A stretch of 64,000 nt of DNA from JAWVYT01 sp046483065. Its GTDB lineage: Bacteria > Gemmatimonadota > Gemmatimonadetes > Longimicrobiales > RSA9. The position numbers were made by a program, and so were the translations under genes. A model generated the notes under the pieces. It made no database searches. It was not told the origin of the DNA and saw only the letters and a list, made by a program, of their open reading frames with translations. The DNA is taken from the NCBI GenBank assembly GCA_046483065.1, contig JAWODW010000037.1, positions 75,691 through 139,690 on the forward strand, written 5' to 3'. Within the stretch, counting starts at the first letter, position 1; the number at the start of each line of letters is the position of its first letter. This document shows positions 41,634 through 49,150 of the stretch, in pieces.

Positions 41634-42382
41634 TTCGGCATCCCGCCCGTCTCCAGGTACTCGGCGAAGTCGTCCGGCAGCTCGCTCTCCCGGATCGCGT
41701 CCGCCGCGCGCGCCAGGTCGTACTCCACCCGCACGAGCTCCACGTCCACCGCCCGGCCGTCCATCGTGACCACCACGTAGCCCGCCCGCCAGTCGCCGTC
41801 CTTCGGGCGGCCCACCGAGCCGGTGTTCACGAAGTGGATCCCGTCCACCGCACGGTGCCACGGCTTGTGGGTGTGCCCGAACGCCACCACGTCGCCGGCC
41901 TTCGCACCCAGCCGGTCCGCCATCTGGAGGCAGAACCCGTCCGACCGGTCTTCGGTCCAGTAGACCGTGTTCAGCACGGGGTTGCCGTGGACCAGGATCA
42001 GCCGCGGACCGGCGGTGTGCCCGCCCAGCGGCCGGATGTCGATCCGGAAAGGCAGCCCGCCCAGCCACGCCTTCGTCTCCGGCGACACGTTCGCCCGCGT
42101 CCACTCGTAGCTCAGGTGGCTCAGCTCCTCCTGGCGCGGGTCCTCGTACCGGCAGCCGCAGTGCTCGTAGCCGGTGGCCGTGGTCGAGTCGTAGTTCCCG
42201 GCCACGCCCGGGATGGCACGGTCCCGGAGCACCTCGACCACCTCGTTCGGCCACGGCGCGTACCCCACCAGGTCGCCCAGGTGGTACACGCCGCCCGGGT
42301 GGCCGCGCCCGTCGATGTCCGCCAGCACCGCCTCCAGCGCCGGCAGGTTCCCGTGGATGTCGCTGATCAGCGCGTACTTCAT
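41630..42382 (-). CDS. Calcineurin-like metallophosphoesterase of the ars operon
   Basis: 250 residues. Metallophosphoesterase motifs in order: LISDIHGNLPALEAVL (DxH), HLGDLVGYAPWPNEVV (GD), GVAGNYD (GN[HY]D), LVHGNPV and FGHTHKPWHR (GHTH), then NTGSVGRPKDG. Its overlap with acr3 and its place after arsM show it is part of the arsenic operon. Phosphoesterases of this type recur in ars operons of several phyla; the substrate is not established. Confidence 0.85.
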   Translation of the reverse strand: MKYALISDIHGNLPALEAVLADIDGRGHPGGVYHLGDLVGYAPWPNEVVEVLRDRAIPGVAGNYDSTTATGYEHCGCRYEDPRQEELSHLSYEWTRANVSPETKAWLGGLPFRIDIRPLGGHTAGPRLILVHGNPVLNTVYWTEDRSDGFCLQMADRLGAKAGDVVAFGHTHKPWHRAVDGIHFVNTGSVGRPKDGDWRAGYVVVTMDGRAVDVELVRVEYDLARAADAIRESELPDDFAEYLETGGMPK

Positions 42383-42407
42383 CCCGTCTCCTTCGGCGTG
42401 GCCCCGC

Positions 42408-43238
42408 TCACGCCGGCTTTCGCGCCCGCACGAACGCCGACATGAACCGGCCCTCCACCGCCTCGGCGAACGCCTCCACGTCCAGGCCCGCCTCCTCCAG
42501 GAAGCCCCGGGCGTCGTCCGGGCGGTAGATCCGGGTCGGCTCCAGACTCGGATCCTCGAAGCCCGCCTCCCGCAGCAGCGTCTCGAACTCCCGCTCCTCC
42601 AGCGCGCCGGCCACGCAGCCCACCCACAGCTCCATACTGCGACGCACCTCGTCCGGGACCTCGCCCCGCACCACGATGTCCGACACCGCGAACCGGCCGC
42701 CGGGCTTCAGCACACGGTACGCTTCCCGCAGCACCCGGCCCTTGTCCGCCGACAGGTTGATCACGCAGTTGCTGATGATCACGTCCACACTCGCGTCCGG
42801 GAGCGGGATGCTCTCGATGTCACCCTTCAGGAACTCCACGTTCTCCGCGCCGGCCTCCGCCGCGTTCTTCCGCGCCAGATCCAGCATCTCGTCGGTCATG
42901 TCCAGACCGTACGCCTTCCCCGTCGGACCCACCCGCTTGGCGCTAAGCAGCACGTCGATCCCGCCGCCGCTGCCCAAGTCCAGCACCACCTCGCCTTCCC
43001 GCAGCTCCGCAAGCGCCGTCGGGTTCCCGCACCCCAGACTCGCCAGCACCGCCTGCTCCGGCACCGAGCTCGCCGTCACCCCGTCGTACAGGTCCCGCGT
43101 GATCGGGTCCGTGCGACCGCCCTCCCCGTCTCCACACCCGCACGACGGGCCGCAACACCCGGTCTGCCCGTCCTGGACCACCCGCAGCGCCGCCTCACCG
43201 TATTTCTCCCGCACTACTTTCTTCACGTCCGCGCTCAT
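42408..43238 (-). CDS. arsM: Arsenite S-adenosylmethionine methyltransferase
   Basis: 276 residues, AGGAGG before the ATG. An N-terminal Cys-rich stretch (GCCGPSCGCGD) precedes LGCGNP and the SAM motif VLDLGSGGGIDVLLSA. The As(III)-binding cysteines of ArsM are present in SNCVINLS and WVGCVAGAL. It methylates As(III) to methylated species. It is first in an operon with a phosphoesterase and acr3, under the operator at 43254. Confidence 0.93.
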   Translation of the reverse strand: MSADVKKVVREKYGEAALRVVQDGQTGCCGPSCGCGDGEGGRTDPITRDLYDGVTASSVPEQAVLASLGCGNPTALAELREGEVVLDLGSGGGIDVLLSAKRVGPTGKAYGLDMTDEMLDLARKNAAEAGAENVEFLKGDIESIPLPDASVDVIISNCVINLSADKGRVLREAYRVLKPGGRFAVSDIVVRGEVPDEVRRSMELWVGCVAGALEEREFETLLREAGFEDPSLEPTRIYRPDDARGFLEEAGLDVEAFAEAVEGRFMSAFVRARKPA

Positions 43239-43253
43239 CCTGCCGCCTCCTAT

Positions 43254-43269
43254 ATCAATCGATCTTGAT
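43254..43269 (-). promoter_or_regulatory. ArsR operator in front of arsM
   Basis: ATCAA (43254-43258), 6 bases, TTGAT (43265-43269). The same 5-6-5 palindrome occurs at 43647-43662 in the arsR promoter. On the minus strand a TTGCGA lies about 17 bp from it and the site covers the expected -10. Two identical sites flanking arsR suggest co-repression of arsR and arsM-acr3. Confidence 0.8.
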
Positions 43270-43301
43270 GTCTGCTCGCAAAAAAGAACGGGGCCGCCAC
43301 C

Positions 43302-43634
43302 TCAACCGCAGCAATCCTCGCCCTGCCGCATCACCGGCAGCCAGCCCTCCTCCGGCGCCACCTCGCCCAGGAACGCCCGCATCTCCTCCAACGCCTCCGG
43401 CACCAGCGAGTAGTAGACCCACCGGCCGTCCCGCCGGTCCGAGACCACCCCCGCGTCCCTCAGCTTCTTCAGATGGAACGACAGCCGGGACTGGCCGGCG
43501 TCGAGCTCGGCCTGGAGCTCGCACACACACCGCTCGCCGTCGGCCAGGAGCCGCACGATGCTGAAGCGCGTCTCCTCGGCCACCGCCTGGAACCGCTGGA
43601 GCAGCGCCGGGTCTCGCAGTGTCTCGTTTCGCAT
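43302..43634 (-). CDS. arsR: ArsR-family repressor of the arsM-acr3 unit
   Basis: 110 residues. Winged helix with GERCVCELQAELDAGQSRLSFHLKKLRDAGVVSDRRDGRWVYYSL; RCVCEL is the classical As(III) site. An extra Cys pair ends the protein (EDCCG), as in some ArsR subtypes that use C-terminal cysteines. There is no Shine-Dalgarno sequence; the promoter places the transcript start at or next to the ATG, so a leaderless mRNA is likely. Confidence 0.9.
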   Translation of the reverse strand: MRNETLRDPALLQRFQAVAEETRFSIVRLLADGERCVCELQAELDAGQSRLSFHLKKLRDAGVVSDRRDGRWVYYSLVPEALEEMRAFLGEVAPEEGWLPVMRQGEDCCG

Positions 43635-43641
43635 GGGCCGG

Positions 43642-43669
43642 AATATATCAATATCGATTGATGGGTCAA
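43642..43669 (-). promoter_or_regulatory. arsR promoter with operator in the spacer
   Basis: On the minus strand TTGACC (43669-43664), 16-bp spacer, TATATT (43647-43642). ATCAA-N6-TTGAT at 43647-43662 fills the spacer, so a bound repressor would exclude RNA polymerase. The predicted transcript start is about 43635, next to the ATG at 43634. Confidence 0.8.
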
Positions 43670-43806
43670 GGGGGCTGGCTCAGCGCCCCCGACCAGGTCA
43701 AAACATCGAGCCGGTCCGTGCGTCCCCGCTCAGGTTCCCTCGGCCTCCGACCCATCGTATCTTCCGGAGACGTGTCGCTCGGGGGGCGCAAGGAGTCGGT
43801 GCTTCG

Positions 43807-45666
43807 ATGCCGTGTGTGCGATGGCTGGTGGTACTCAGCGCGCTGGCGTGCGTCCCCTTTCCCCCTTCCCCTGCGGCGGGCCAGCGCCCGGCGGAGCTGA
43901 GCGGTCTGGAGCTCACGTACGAGCTGCAGTCGAGCTGGTTGGAGAGCGTGGCGGACTCCCGGCGCACCGCGGCGCTGGAGCTGCTGGCAGTCGCCGAGGC
44001 CGTGGTGGCGCAGCCGGATTCCACCGGGTCATCGACGGTGGAGCTCCTGCCGGAGGCAGGACGCCTTGCCGACCGCGTCGCCATGCTGGACCGGGAACTC
44101 GAGGAGGCGCGCGAGGCCGTGGGGCAGACCCGGAGCGGCCTGATCCGGGCGCTGGAGGAATGGGCCGGGTCGCTCCGTGGCGCTGTGCGGGCGGCGCCCC
44201 CCGCCGAGCGATCGGAGCCGGCAGCCCGGTTGGCGGAGGTCGAAGCCGAGCTCCGCCGCCTCCGGGCCACGGATTCCGGCCCCGGGCGGGCCGACCCGCT
44301 CGAGGGCGCGGCCCCCATCGCCGCCCTGACCGGCGTGGTCGACACAGAATACCGACGCGCGGTCACCCTGAACGCCATGCGGGAAGAGCTGCGCCTCTTC
44401 ATGGCCGGGCTCCGGCTGTTCGACGAGACCGGCATGCCCCCGTCGGCGCGCGCCGGTGGGGGCGGCGAGACCGACCCGGGGTGTCCGCCGGTGGCGTGCC
44501 CCATCTCGGAGTCCGCCCCGGGCGATGTACCGCTGGACCACTTCCGCCCGGAAGGCCTTGCCGACGGGAGCGAACCGACGCTGACGCCGGCCTCGCTGGC
44601 CCGTCTCCGCGATCAGCTCGCCGCTCACATCGAGCGCCCCGGTGGGGCCGCGGACGGGGAGCACGGGATCGGGCGAGCGCCCCCGGGAGACCGGATCGCG
44701 CCGGTGGCCCGGGAAGCCGTGCTCGACGCCGGGCTCACGGGCTTCCGGGCGGACCAGGCCGCGGCTTCAGCTGTGGTGATGAAGGCAGCCGTCTCGTCCG
44801 TCCATGCCCTTCCCCTGGGTGCGGGCCTTCAGCTCATGGTGGAGCCGGCGGCGGGGGCACGGGGGTTCCGACTCGGCGGCGGCACCTTCGGCGAGGCGGC
44901 GGGCGAGGTGCGGGAGACGCTCTCGGGGGTGGGCTCGGATCGGTTCCCCTGGCAGGTAATGGCGTGGCAGAAGGGCCGGTTCCTCTCGGAGCCACTGACC
45001 CCTCCCGGCTACCTGGAGCCGGGCCGGGTGGAGGGCGGCCTGACGGGTCGCCTGAGCGTCCCGGTCCGCTCCCGCTGGGCGTTCGAGGTCAGCGGCGGAG
45101 GCGATGCGGTGCGGTACGCCCCCGCCGACTGGGAGGCGCTCGACCGCCACGGCCTCACCGCGGCCCTCGGCCTCGCCTGGCGCCGGGCGACGCGCTCGAC
45201 CCGGCTCTCGCTCCGGAGCTCCCATCACGTCTTCCCGCACCCCCGGCCCGGAGGGGACAGGCGGGCGGACACGCGCATCGACGCGGGTATCGAAGGGACG
45301 CTGGAGCGGACCTTCGTCGCCGGCGTTTCCGCCGGGTGGTCGTGGAGCCGGTCCACCCTCCCGGCCTACGACTTCCACTCCGCGCGGGCGGCGCTGGTCC
45401 TGTCCGCGCCGTGGGGCCGGGGCTCCGTGCAGGCGTACGGCGCCCTGGCCACACAGCGCTACCTCAACCCGGGGCCGGAAGAGCTGCGGGTCGCGCCGTC
45501 GGACCGCGACTCCGGATCCATGGTGTCGCTCCGGTACGCCCGTCCCCTGGATGCGCACCGCACCCTGGTCCTCCGCGGCGCGTGGTCCCGGAGCGTGACG
45601 GGATTCCACGACGAGTTCTACCACCGGTTCGGGACCAGCCTCCAGCTGACCTTCCGGGGCCGGTAG
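43807..45666 (+). CDS. Large exported protein: N-terminal coiled-coil region, C-terminal beta-barrel-like region, function unknown
   Basis: 619 residues from the ATG at 43807, with AAGGAG 11 bases upstream and a signal peptide ending near AAGQR. Residues about 30-230 are Ala/Glu/Arg-rich heptad-like helices. Residues about 370-619 are amphipathic strands (GLTGRLSVPVRSRWAFEVSGGG, LRSSHHVFPHP, GVSAGWSWSRSTL) ending in an aromatic-terminated strand RFGTSLQLTFRGR, suggesting an outer-membrane barrel. No family recognised. The two-part layout could span periplasm and outer membrane. Confidence 0.6.
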   Translation: MPCVRWLVVLSALACVPFPPSPAAGQRPAELSGLELTYELQSSWLESVADSRRTAALELLAVAEAVVAQPDSTGSSTVELLPEAGRLADRVAMLDRELEEAREAVGQTRSGLIRALEEWAGSLRGAVRAAPPAERSEPAARLAEVEAELRRLRATDSGPGRADPLEGAAPIAALTGVVDTEYRRAVTLNAMREELRLFMAGLRLFDETGMPPSARAGGGGETDPGCPPVACPISESAPGDVPLDHFRPEGLADGSEPTLTPASLARLRDQLAAHIERPGGAADGEHGIGRAPPGDRIAPVAREAVLDAGLTGFRADQAAASAVVMKAAVSSVHALPLGAGLQLMVEPAAGARGFRLGGGTFGEAAGEVRETLSGVGSDRFPWQVMAWQKGRFLSEPLTPPGYLEPGRVEGGLTGRLSVPVRSRWAFEVSGGGDAVRYAPADWEALDRHGLTAALGLAWRRATRSTRLSLRSSHHVFPHPRPGGDRRADTRIDAGIEGTLERTFVAGVSAGWSWSRSTLPAYDFHSARAALVLSAPWGRGSVQAYGALATQRYLNPGPEELRVAPSDRDSGSMVSLRYARPLDAHRTLVLRGAWSRSVTGFHDEFYHRFGTSLQLTFRGR

Positions 45667-45715
45667 AGTCTCGGGCGGCAGAGCGTCAGGCGACAGGGTC
45701 CCGCGAGCGAGGCTC

Positions 45716-46273
45716 CTAGCCCCCGGCGCGGGCCAGCCAGTCGTCGTAGGCGGCCGCACCGTGGTCGATCACCTCCTGGGCGCCCTCCCTCGAGACCGTG
45801 CTCCCTTCATCATCGATGATGACGAGCGTCGGGATCCACTCGACGTCGTACCGGTTGAGCAGCGCGCTGCTGTGGCTGCCCCGCCAGGGTACCGCCAGCC
45901 ACGACATGCCCGCCTCCGCCATATACGAGAGCATGGACGCCTCGCCGGGGTCCAGGCTCACGTAGACCACCTCGAACGAGCGCCCCTCCTCCTCGAGCTG
46001 GCCGTATGCATCGACCAGCATCGGCGTGAAGCTCGCGCACGCCGGGCACTGAGAGGAGCCGAAGTAGATCCCGATGAGCGCCGCACCCTCGACCGCCTCG
46101 ATCCCCTCCACGCTCCCATCCGCCCGGAGCAGCGTGTCGCCGAAGAGTTCCAGCAGGGAAGCCGGCGACGACTCCGTGGGTGAGTCGTCGCGGCACCCCG
46201 CAGCCAGCCCGGAGCACAGCCCCGTCGCCACGAGCATGGTCATGATCGAGGCCCGGACACCCGTTCGTTGCAT
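45716..46273 (-). CDS. Thioredoxin-fold lipoprotein, TlpA/nucleoredoxin-like
   Basis: 185 residues from the ATG at 46273. Lipobox GLAAGC at about residue 27. Active site CPAC in IYFGSSQCPACASFTPMLVDAY, with a thioredoxin fold following (FEVVYVSLDPGEASM, YDVEWIPTLVIIDDEG, where the cis-Pro follows I). The long insertion before the cis-Pro is like nucleoredoxin/tryparedoxin. Probably reduces disulfides at the outer face of a membrane. It follows trkA by 54 bases on the same strand. Confidence 0.82.
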   Translation of the reverse strand: MQRTGVRASIMTMLVATGLCSGLAAGCRDDSPTESSPASLLELFGDTLLRADGSVEGIEAVEGAALIGIYFGSSQCPACASFTPMLVDAYGQLEEEGRSFEVVYVSLDPGEASMLSYMAEAGMSWLAVPWRGSHSSALLNRYDVEWIPTLVIIDDEGSTVSREGAQEVIDHGAAAYDDWLARAGG

Positions 46274-46327
46274 ACCGTCAAAGGTCGACCGCAGGGGACC
46301 ATCGGGCAAGCCGACGGCACCGGCACG

Positions 46328-46984
46328 TCAGCCGATGCGAGCCGCCTGGCCAAGACTCTCGTCGGTCCCCGCCACCAGGAGCGTATCCGACTCCTTGAGG
46401 GGCGCGTCGGGGTCGGGCACGGGCTGGATCTGGTCGGCGAGCATGTCGTGGACCGCCACGACCGAGATGCCGTGGCGCTTCGGGAGCTGGAGATCCCGGA
46501 GCGACTTGCCCACCCAGTCCTCCGGAACGGCCATCTCCTGGAGGCTGAACCCCGAGCCCAGGGGGACGTAGTTGAGGAGGAGCTGGCTGGAGATCCGCTT
46601 GCCGAGCCGGGTGCCGGACTCCCGCTCCGGGAAGATGGTCTCGGTGACTCCGATCTTCTCGATGAGCCGGGCGTGGTCGCTGGAGATCACCTTCACGTAG
46701 AGCTCTTCCACGCCCAGGTCCCGGAGCATCAGCGCCGTCATGGCGCTGGCGGTGATCTCGTCGCCGGTGCTGATCACGGCCGCGTCGGCGTCCTCCGCCC
46801 CGACCCGCCGCAGCGTGCGGACATCCGTCCCGTCCCCGACCGCGGCCTTGGTGGCGATCCGACTCATGGCGTCGACCCGGTCGGGGTCCTGATCCAGCGC
46901 CGCCACGTCGTGGCCGATGGAGTGGAGGGTCTCGGCCACGCTCGCGCCGAAGTTGCCGAGCCCGATCACGATAAACCGTTTCAT
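46328..46984 (-). CDS. trkA: TrkA/KtrA-type potassium channel regulatory subunit
   Basis: 218 residues: one RCK unit. N-terminal Rossmann motif FIVIGLGNFGASVAETL with Asp at the end of strand 2 (VAALDQDPD), then TrkA-N and TrkA-C domains (QLPKRHGISVVAVHD, ESDTLLVAGTDESLGQ). It gates the adjacent TrkH membrane subunit in response to nucleotide. Begins 4 bases after the trkH stop. Single-RCK size matches KtrA rather than the double TrkA of E. coli. Confidence 0.93.
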   Translation of the reverse strand: MKRFIVIGLGNFGASVAETLHSIGHDVAALDQDPDRVDAMSRIATKAAVGDGTDVRTLRRVGAEDADAAVISTGDEITASAMTALMLRDLGVEELYVKVISSDHARLIEKIGVTETIFPERESGTRLGKRISSQLLLNYVPLGSGFSLQEMAVPEDWVGKSLRDLQLPKRHGISVVAVHDMLADQIQPVPDPDAPLKESDTLLVAGTDESLGQAARIG

Positions 46985-46988
46985 AGCA

Positions 46989-48389
46989 TCACCCGATAAT
47001 CACGTCTTCGTAGGCGTAACGGAACTCGCCGGTGGCACTGGGCCGCCGGAGAGCAATGGCTGCGGCAAAGCTGAGCGGCCCCACGCGTCCCACGTACATG
47101 AGGAATACGGTGACCAGGCGGCTCGCTCCGGACAGGTCTCCGGTCACCCCCATGGAGAGCCCCACCGTGTTGAAGGCGCTCACGCCCTCGAACATATACT
47201 GGATGAAGCTCCCGCCCGCCTCGCCGTGGCCGACGGCTCCGATCTGGAGCACGGCGTACAGCAGGATCCCGCTCGTCACGATGGCGAACGCCACCACGAA
47301 CAGGCCGACGGCCCGCTGGATGGTCTCCTCCGGGATGGTCCGGTTCCCGACGCTCGTTACCTGCCGGCCCCTCAGACGGGACAGGGCCAGCAGTCCGATC
47401 AAGGCGAACGTGGTGGTCTTGATCCCGCCCGCCGTGGAGCCCGGCGACCCCCCCACCGACATGAGGAGGATGGTGATGAAGTTGCTGCTGTCGGCGGTGG
47501 CCGCGTAGTCCACCGTATTGAACCCCGCGGTCCGCGCGGTAACGCTCATGAACAGGCCGTTCATCAGCTTCTGCCATACGGCCATGTCCCCCAGCGTGTT
47601 GGTCCACTCCAGGGCGCTGAACATGAGCCAGCCGCCCAGCAGAAGCACCGCCGTGGTGGCCAGCGCCAGCTTGCTGTGGAGCGACAGGGTGACCCTCCGC
47701 CCCTCCATGCGACGCCGGCGGAAGAGGTTCACCTCCTCCAGCACCAGGAACCCCAGGCCCCCCAGCACGATGAGAACCATAACCACGCCCTGGACCACCG
47801 GCGCGCCCTGGAACCCCAGGAGGGAGTCGGAGAACGTGGAGAAGCCGGCGTTGCAGAACGCGCTGATGGCCTGGAAGACGGCGTGCCACGTGGCCGTGGC
47901 GGTGGGGAACCGGGGCGCGAACGCCAGGAAGAGCACGATCGCGCCGATGGCCTCGAACACGAACGTGAACACCACGATCGTGCGCACCAGGTGCCGGAAA
48001 TCGATGTCGGGGGACACGTCGGTGTGGGTGGCCGTAACGGCCTCGTGATGGAGAGACAGCCGGCCGCCTACGGCGAGGATCAGCAGCGTCGTGAAGGTCA
48101 GGATCCCCAGCCCGCCCAGCTGGATGAGCAGGAGCAGGAACGCCTGGCCCCACAGCGTGAAGTACGTGGCCGTGTCCACCACGATCAGCCCCGTCACACA
48201 GACCGCGCTGGTGGCCGTGAACAGGGCATCGATCCAGCCGAGGCCCTCCCCCGTGTAGAGGCCGGGAAGGAGCTTCAGCCCCAGCGTGCCGAACGCGATG
48301 AGCGTCAGGAACGAGCCCAGGAGCAGCCGCGAAGGCGTCAGGACCCGGCGGACCGCAGCCCGGCGAGATGTCGAATTACCGCGGTCCAT
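46989..48389 (-). CDS. trkH: TrkH/KtrB-type potassium transporter membrane subunit
   Basis: 466 residues from the ATG at 48389 (a GTG two codons earlier also fits). Four M-P-M repeats with pore loops are seen: ATSAVCVTGLIVVD, ISAFCNAGFSTFSD, SVTARTAGFNTVDY and VSAFNTVGLSMGVT, each with the selectivity Gly. Shorter than E. coli TrkH and similar to KtrB. It transports K+ with the RCK subunit encoded next. Regulators encoded upstream on the same strand are KdpDE-like. Confidence 0.93.
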   Translation of the reverse strand: MDRGNSTSRRAAVRRVLTPSRLLLGSFLTLIAFGTLGLKLLPGLYTGEGLGWIDALFTATSAVCVTGLIVVDTATYFTLWGQAFLLLLIQLGGLGILTFTTLLILAVGGRLSLHHEAVTATHTDVSPDIDFRHLVRTIVVFTFVFEAIGAIVLFLAFAPRFPTATATWHAVFQAISAFCNAGFSTFSDSLLGFQGAPVVQGVVMVLIVLGGLGFLVLEEVNLFRRRRMEGRRVTLSLHSKLALATTAVLLLGGWLMFSALEWTNTLGDMAVWQKLMNGLFMSVTARTAGFNTVDYAATADSSNFITILLMSVGGSPGSTAGGIKTTTFALIGLLALSRLRGRQVTSVGNRTIPEETIQRAVGLFVVAFAIVTSGILLYAVLQIGAVGHGEAGGSFIQYMFEGVSAFNTVGLSMGVTGDLSGASRLVTVFLMYVGRVGPLSFAAAIALRRPSATGEFRYAYEDVIIG

Positions 48390-48434
48390 GGTCACGATGC
48401 CTGCACACGTGCAGCGCGAGGATCCCCGGGAAGG

Positions 48435-48566
48435 TCACGTCCACAGATACAGCAGCACGCCAAGCGCGGCAAGGACCAGAACAGCCGCGAGAACCGTCCA
48501 CGTCATGCGGCGTGCGGCCACCTGCCTCCGCCTCTCCTCGCTATCCGGTAGAGGGCGCTGGGGCAT
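48435..48566 (-). CDS. Small single-pass membrane protein
   Basis: 43 residues from the ATG at 48566, one base after the previous stop (TAA-C-ATG). A charged N-terminus (PDSEERRRQVAARR) precedes one hydrophobic helix (TWTVLAAVLVLAALGVLLYLW), so N-in orientation is expected. It lies immediately before trkH and could be a small accessory subunit like KdpF; this is inference from size and position. Confidence 0.6.
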   Translation of the reverse strand: MPQRPLPDSEERRRQVAARRMTWTVLAAVLVLAALGVLLYLWT

Positions 48567-48567
48567 G

Positions 48568-48981
48568 TTATGATCCCTTCCCCGCCGCCGACCATTCCAG
48601 CGCGGCACGACACACGAGTTCGGGCAGCGATCGAGATTCCAGGCGCAGCCCCCGGACCTCGATGACCCAGGTCCCGTCCGGGTCCCGGAAGAGCACGGCC
48701 TTCCCGTCCACGAACAGCCCTGCCGACTCCGCCGCCGCCATCGCCGGATCCATGCGGGCCGAGTAGCGTGGGACCCTCGCCAGCGGCTGCTCGTGAAGAG
48801 GCCGGTCTTCACCTACCTCCCTGTGGAGGTTCGACGTGATCTCCCTGGAACGGGCCAGGAAACGCCCCGGCTCGTACAGGGGCCCCTCCACCGGAACGGA
48901 CCACTCCACCCAGCGGAACCCCATCAGCCGGGTGGCCACTTCCGTATCGAGCCGCTCCTGGGCCGGCGTCCGCTGCGGCAT
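48568..48981 (-). CDS. Small protein resembling the phage ABA-sandwich/BC1872 fold
   Basis: 137 residues from the ATG at 48981. The sequence ERLDTEVATRLMGFRWVEW, then VPRYSARMDPAMAAAESAG, then VLFRDPDGTWVIEVRGLRLESRSLPELVCRAALEW follows the pattern of ABA-sandwich proteins common in phages and bacteria (VMGW..., PRYSTD...A...). Function unknown. It sits between the KdpD-like kinase and trkH, directly before the 43-residue membrane protein. Confidence 0.5.
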   Translation of the reverse strand: MPQRTPAQERLDTEVATRLMGFRWVEWSVPVEGPLYEPGRFLARSREITSNLHREVGEDRPLHEQPLARVPRYSARMDPAMAAAESAGLFVDGKAVLFRDPDGTWVIEVRGLRLESRSLPELVCRAALEWSAAGKGS

Positions 48982-49150
48982 AGTGCTGCCCCCGGGTCCG
49001 GAATCGCGTCCAGTTCGACCGTGCGTATGCGTATGCATCTCGCGTTCAACGTGGCGAAAAGGCCGTTAAGGGCGCACAAAGGGCCCGGGCCGGACCGTTA
49101 AGAAGTCACAAAGAGTTCAACGCCGCCGCTCCGCTGAGGCGATCCCCCGC

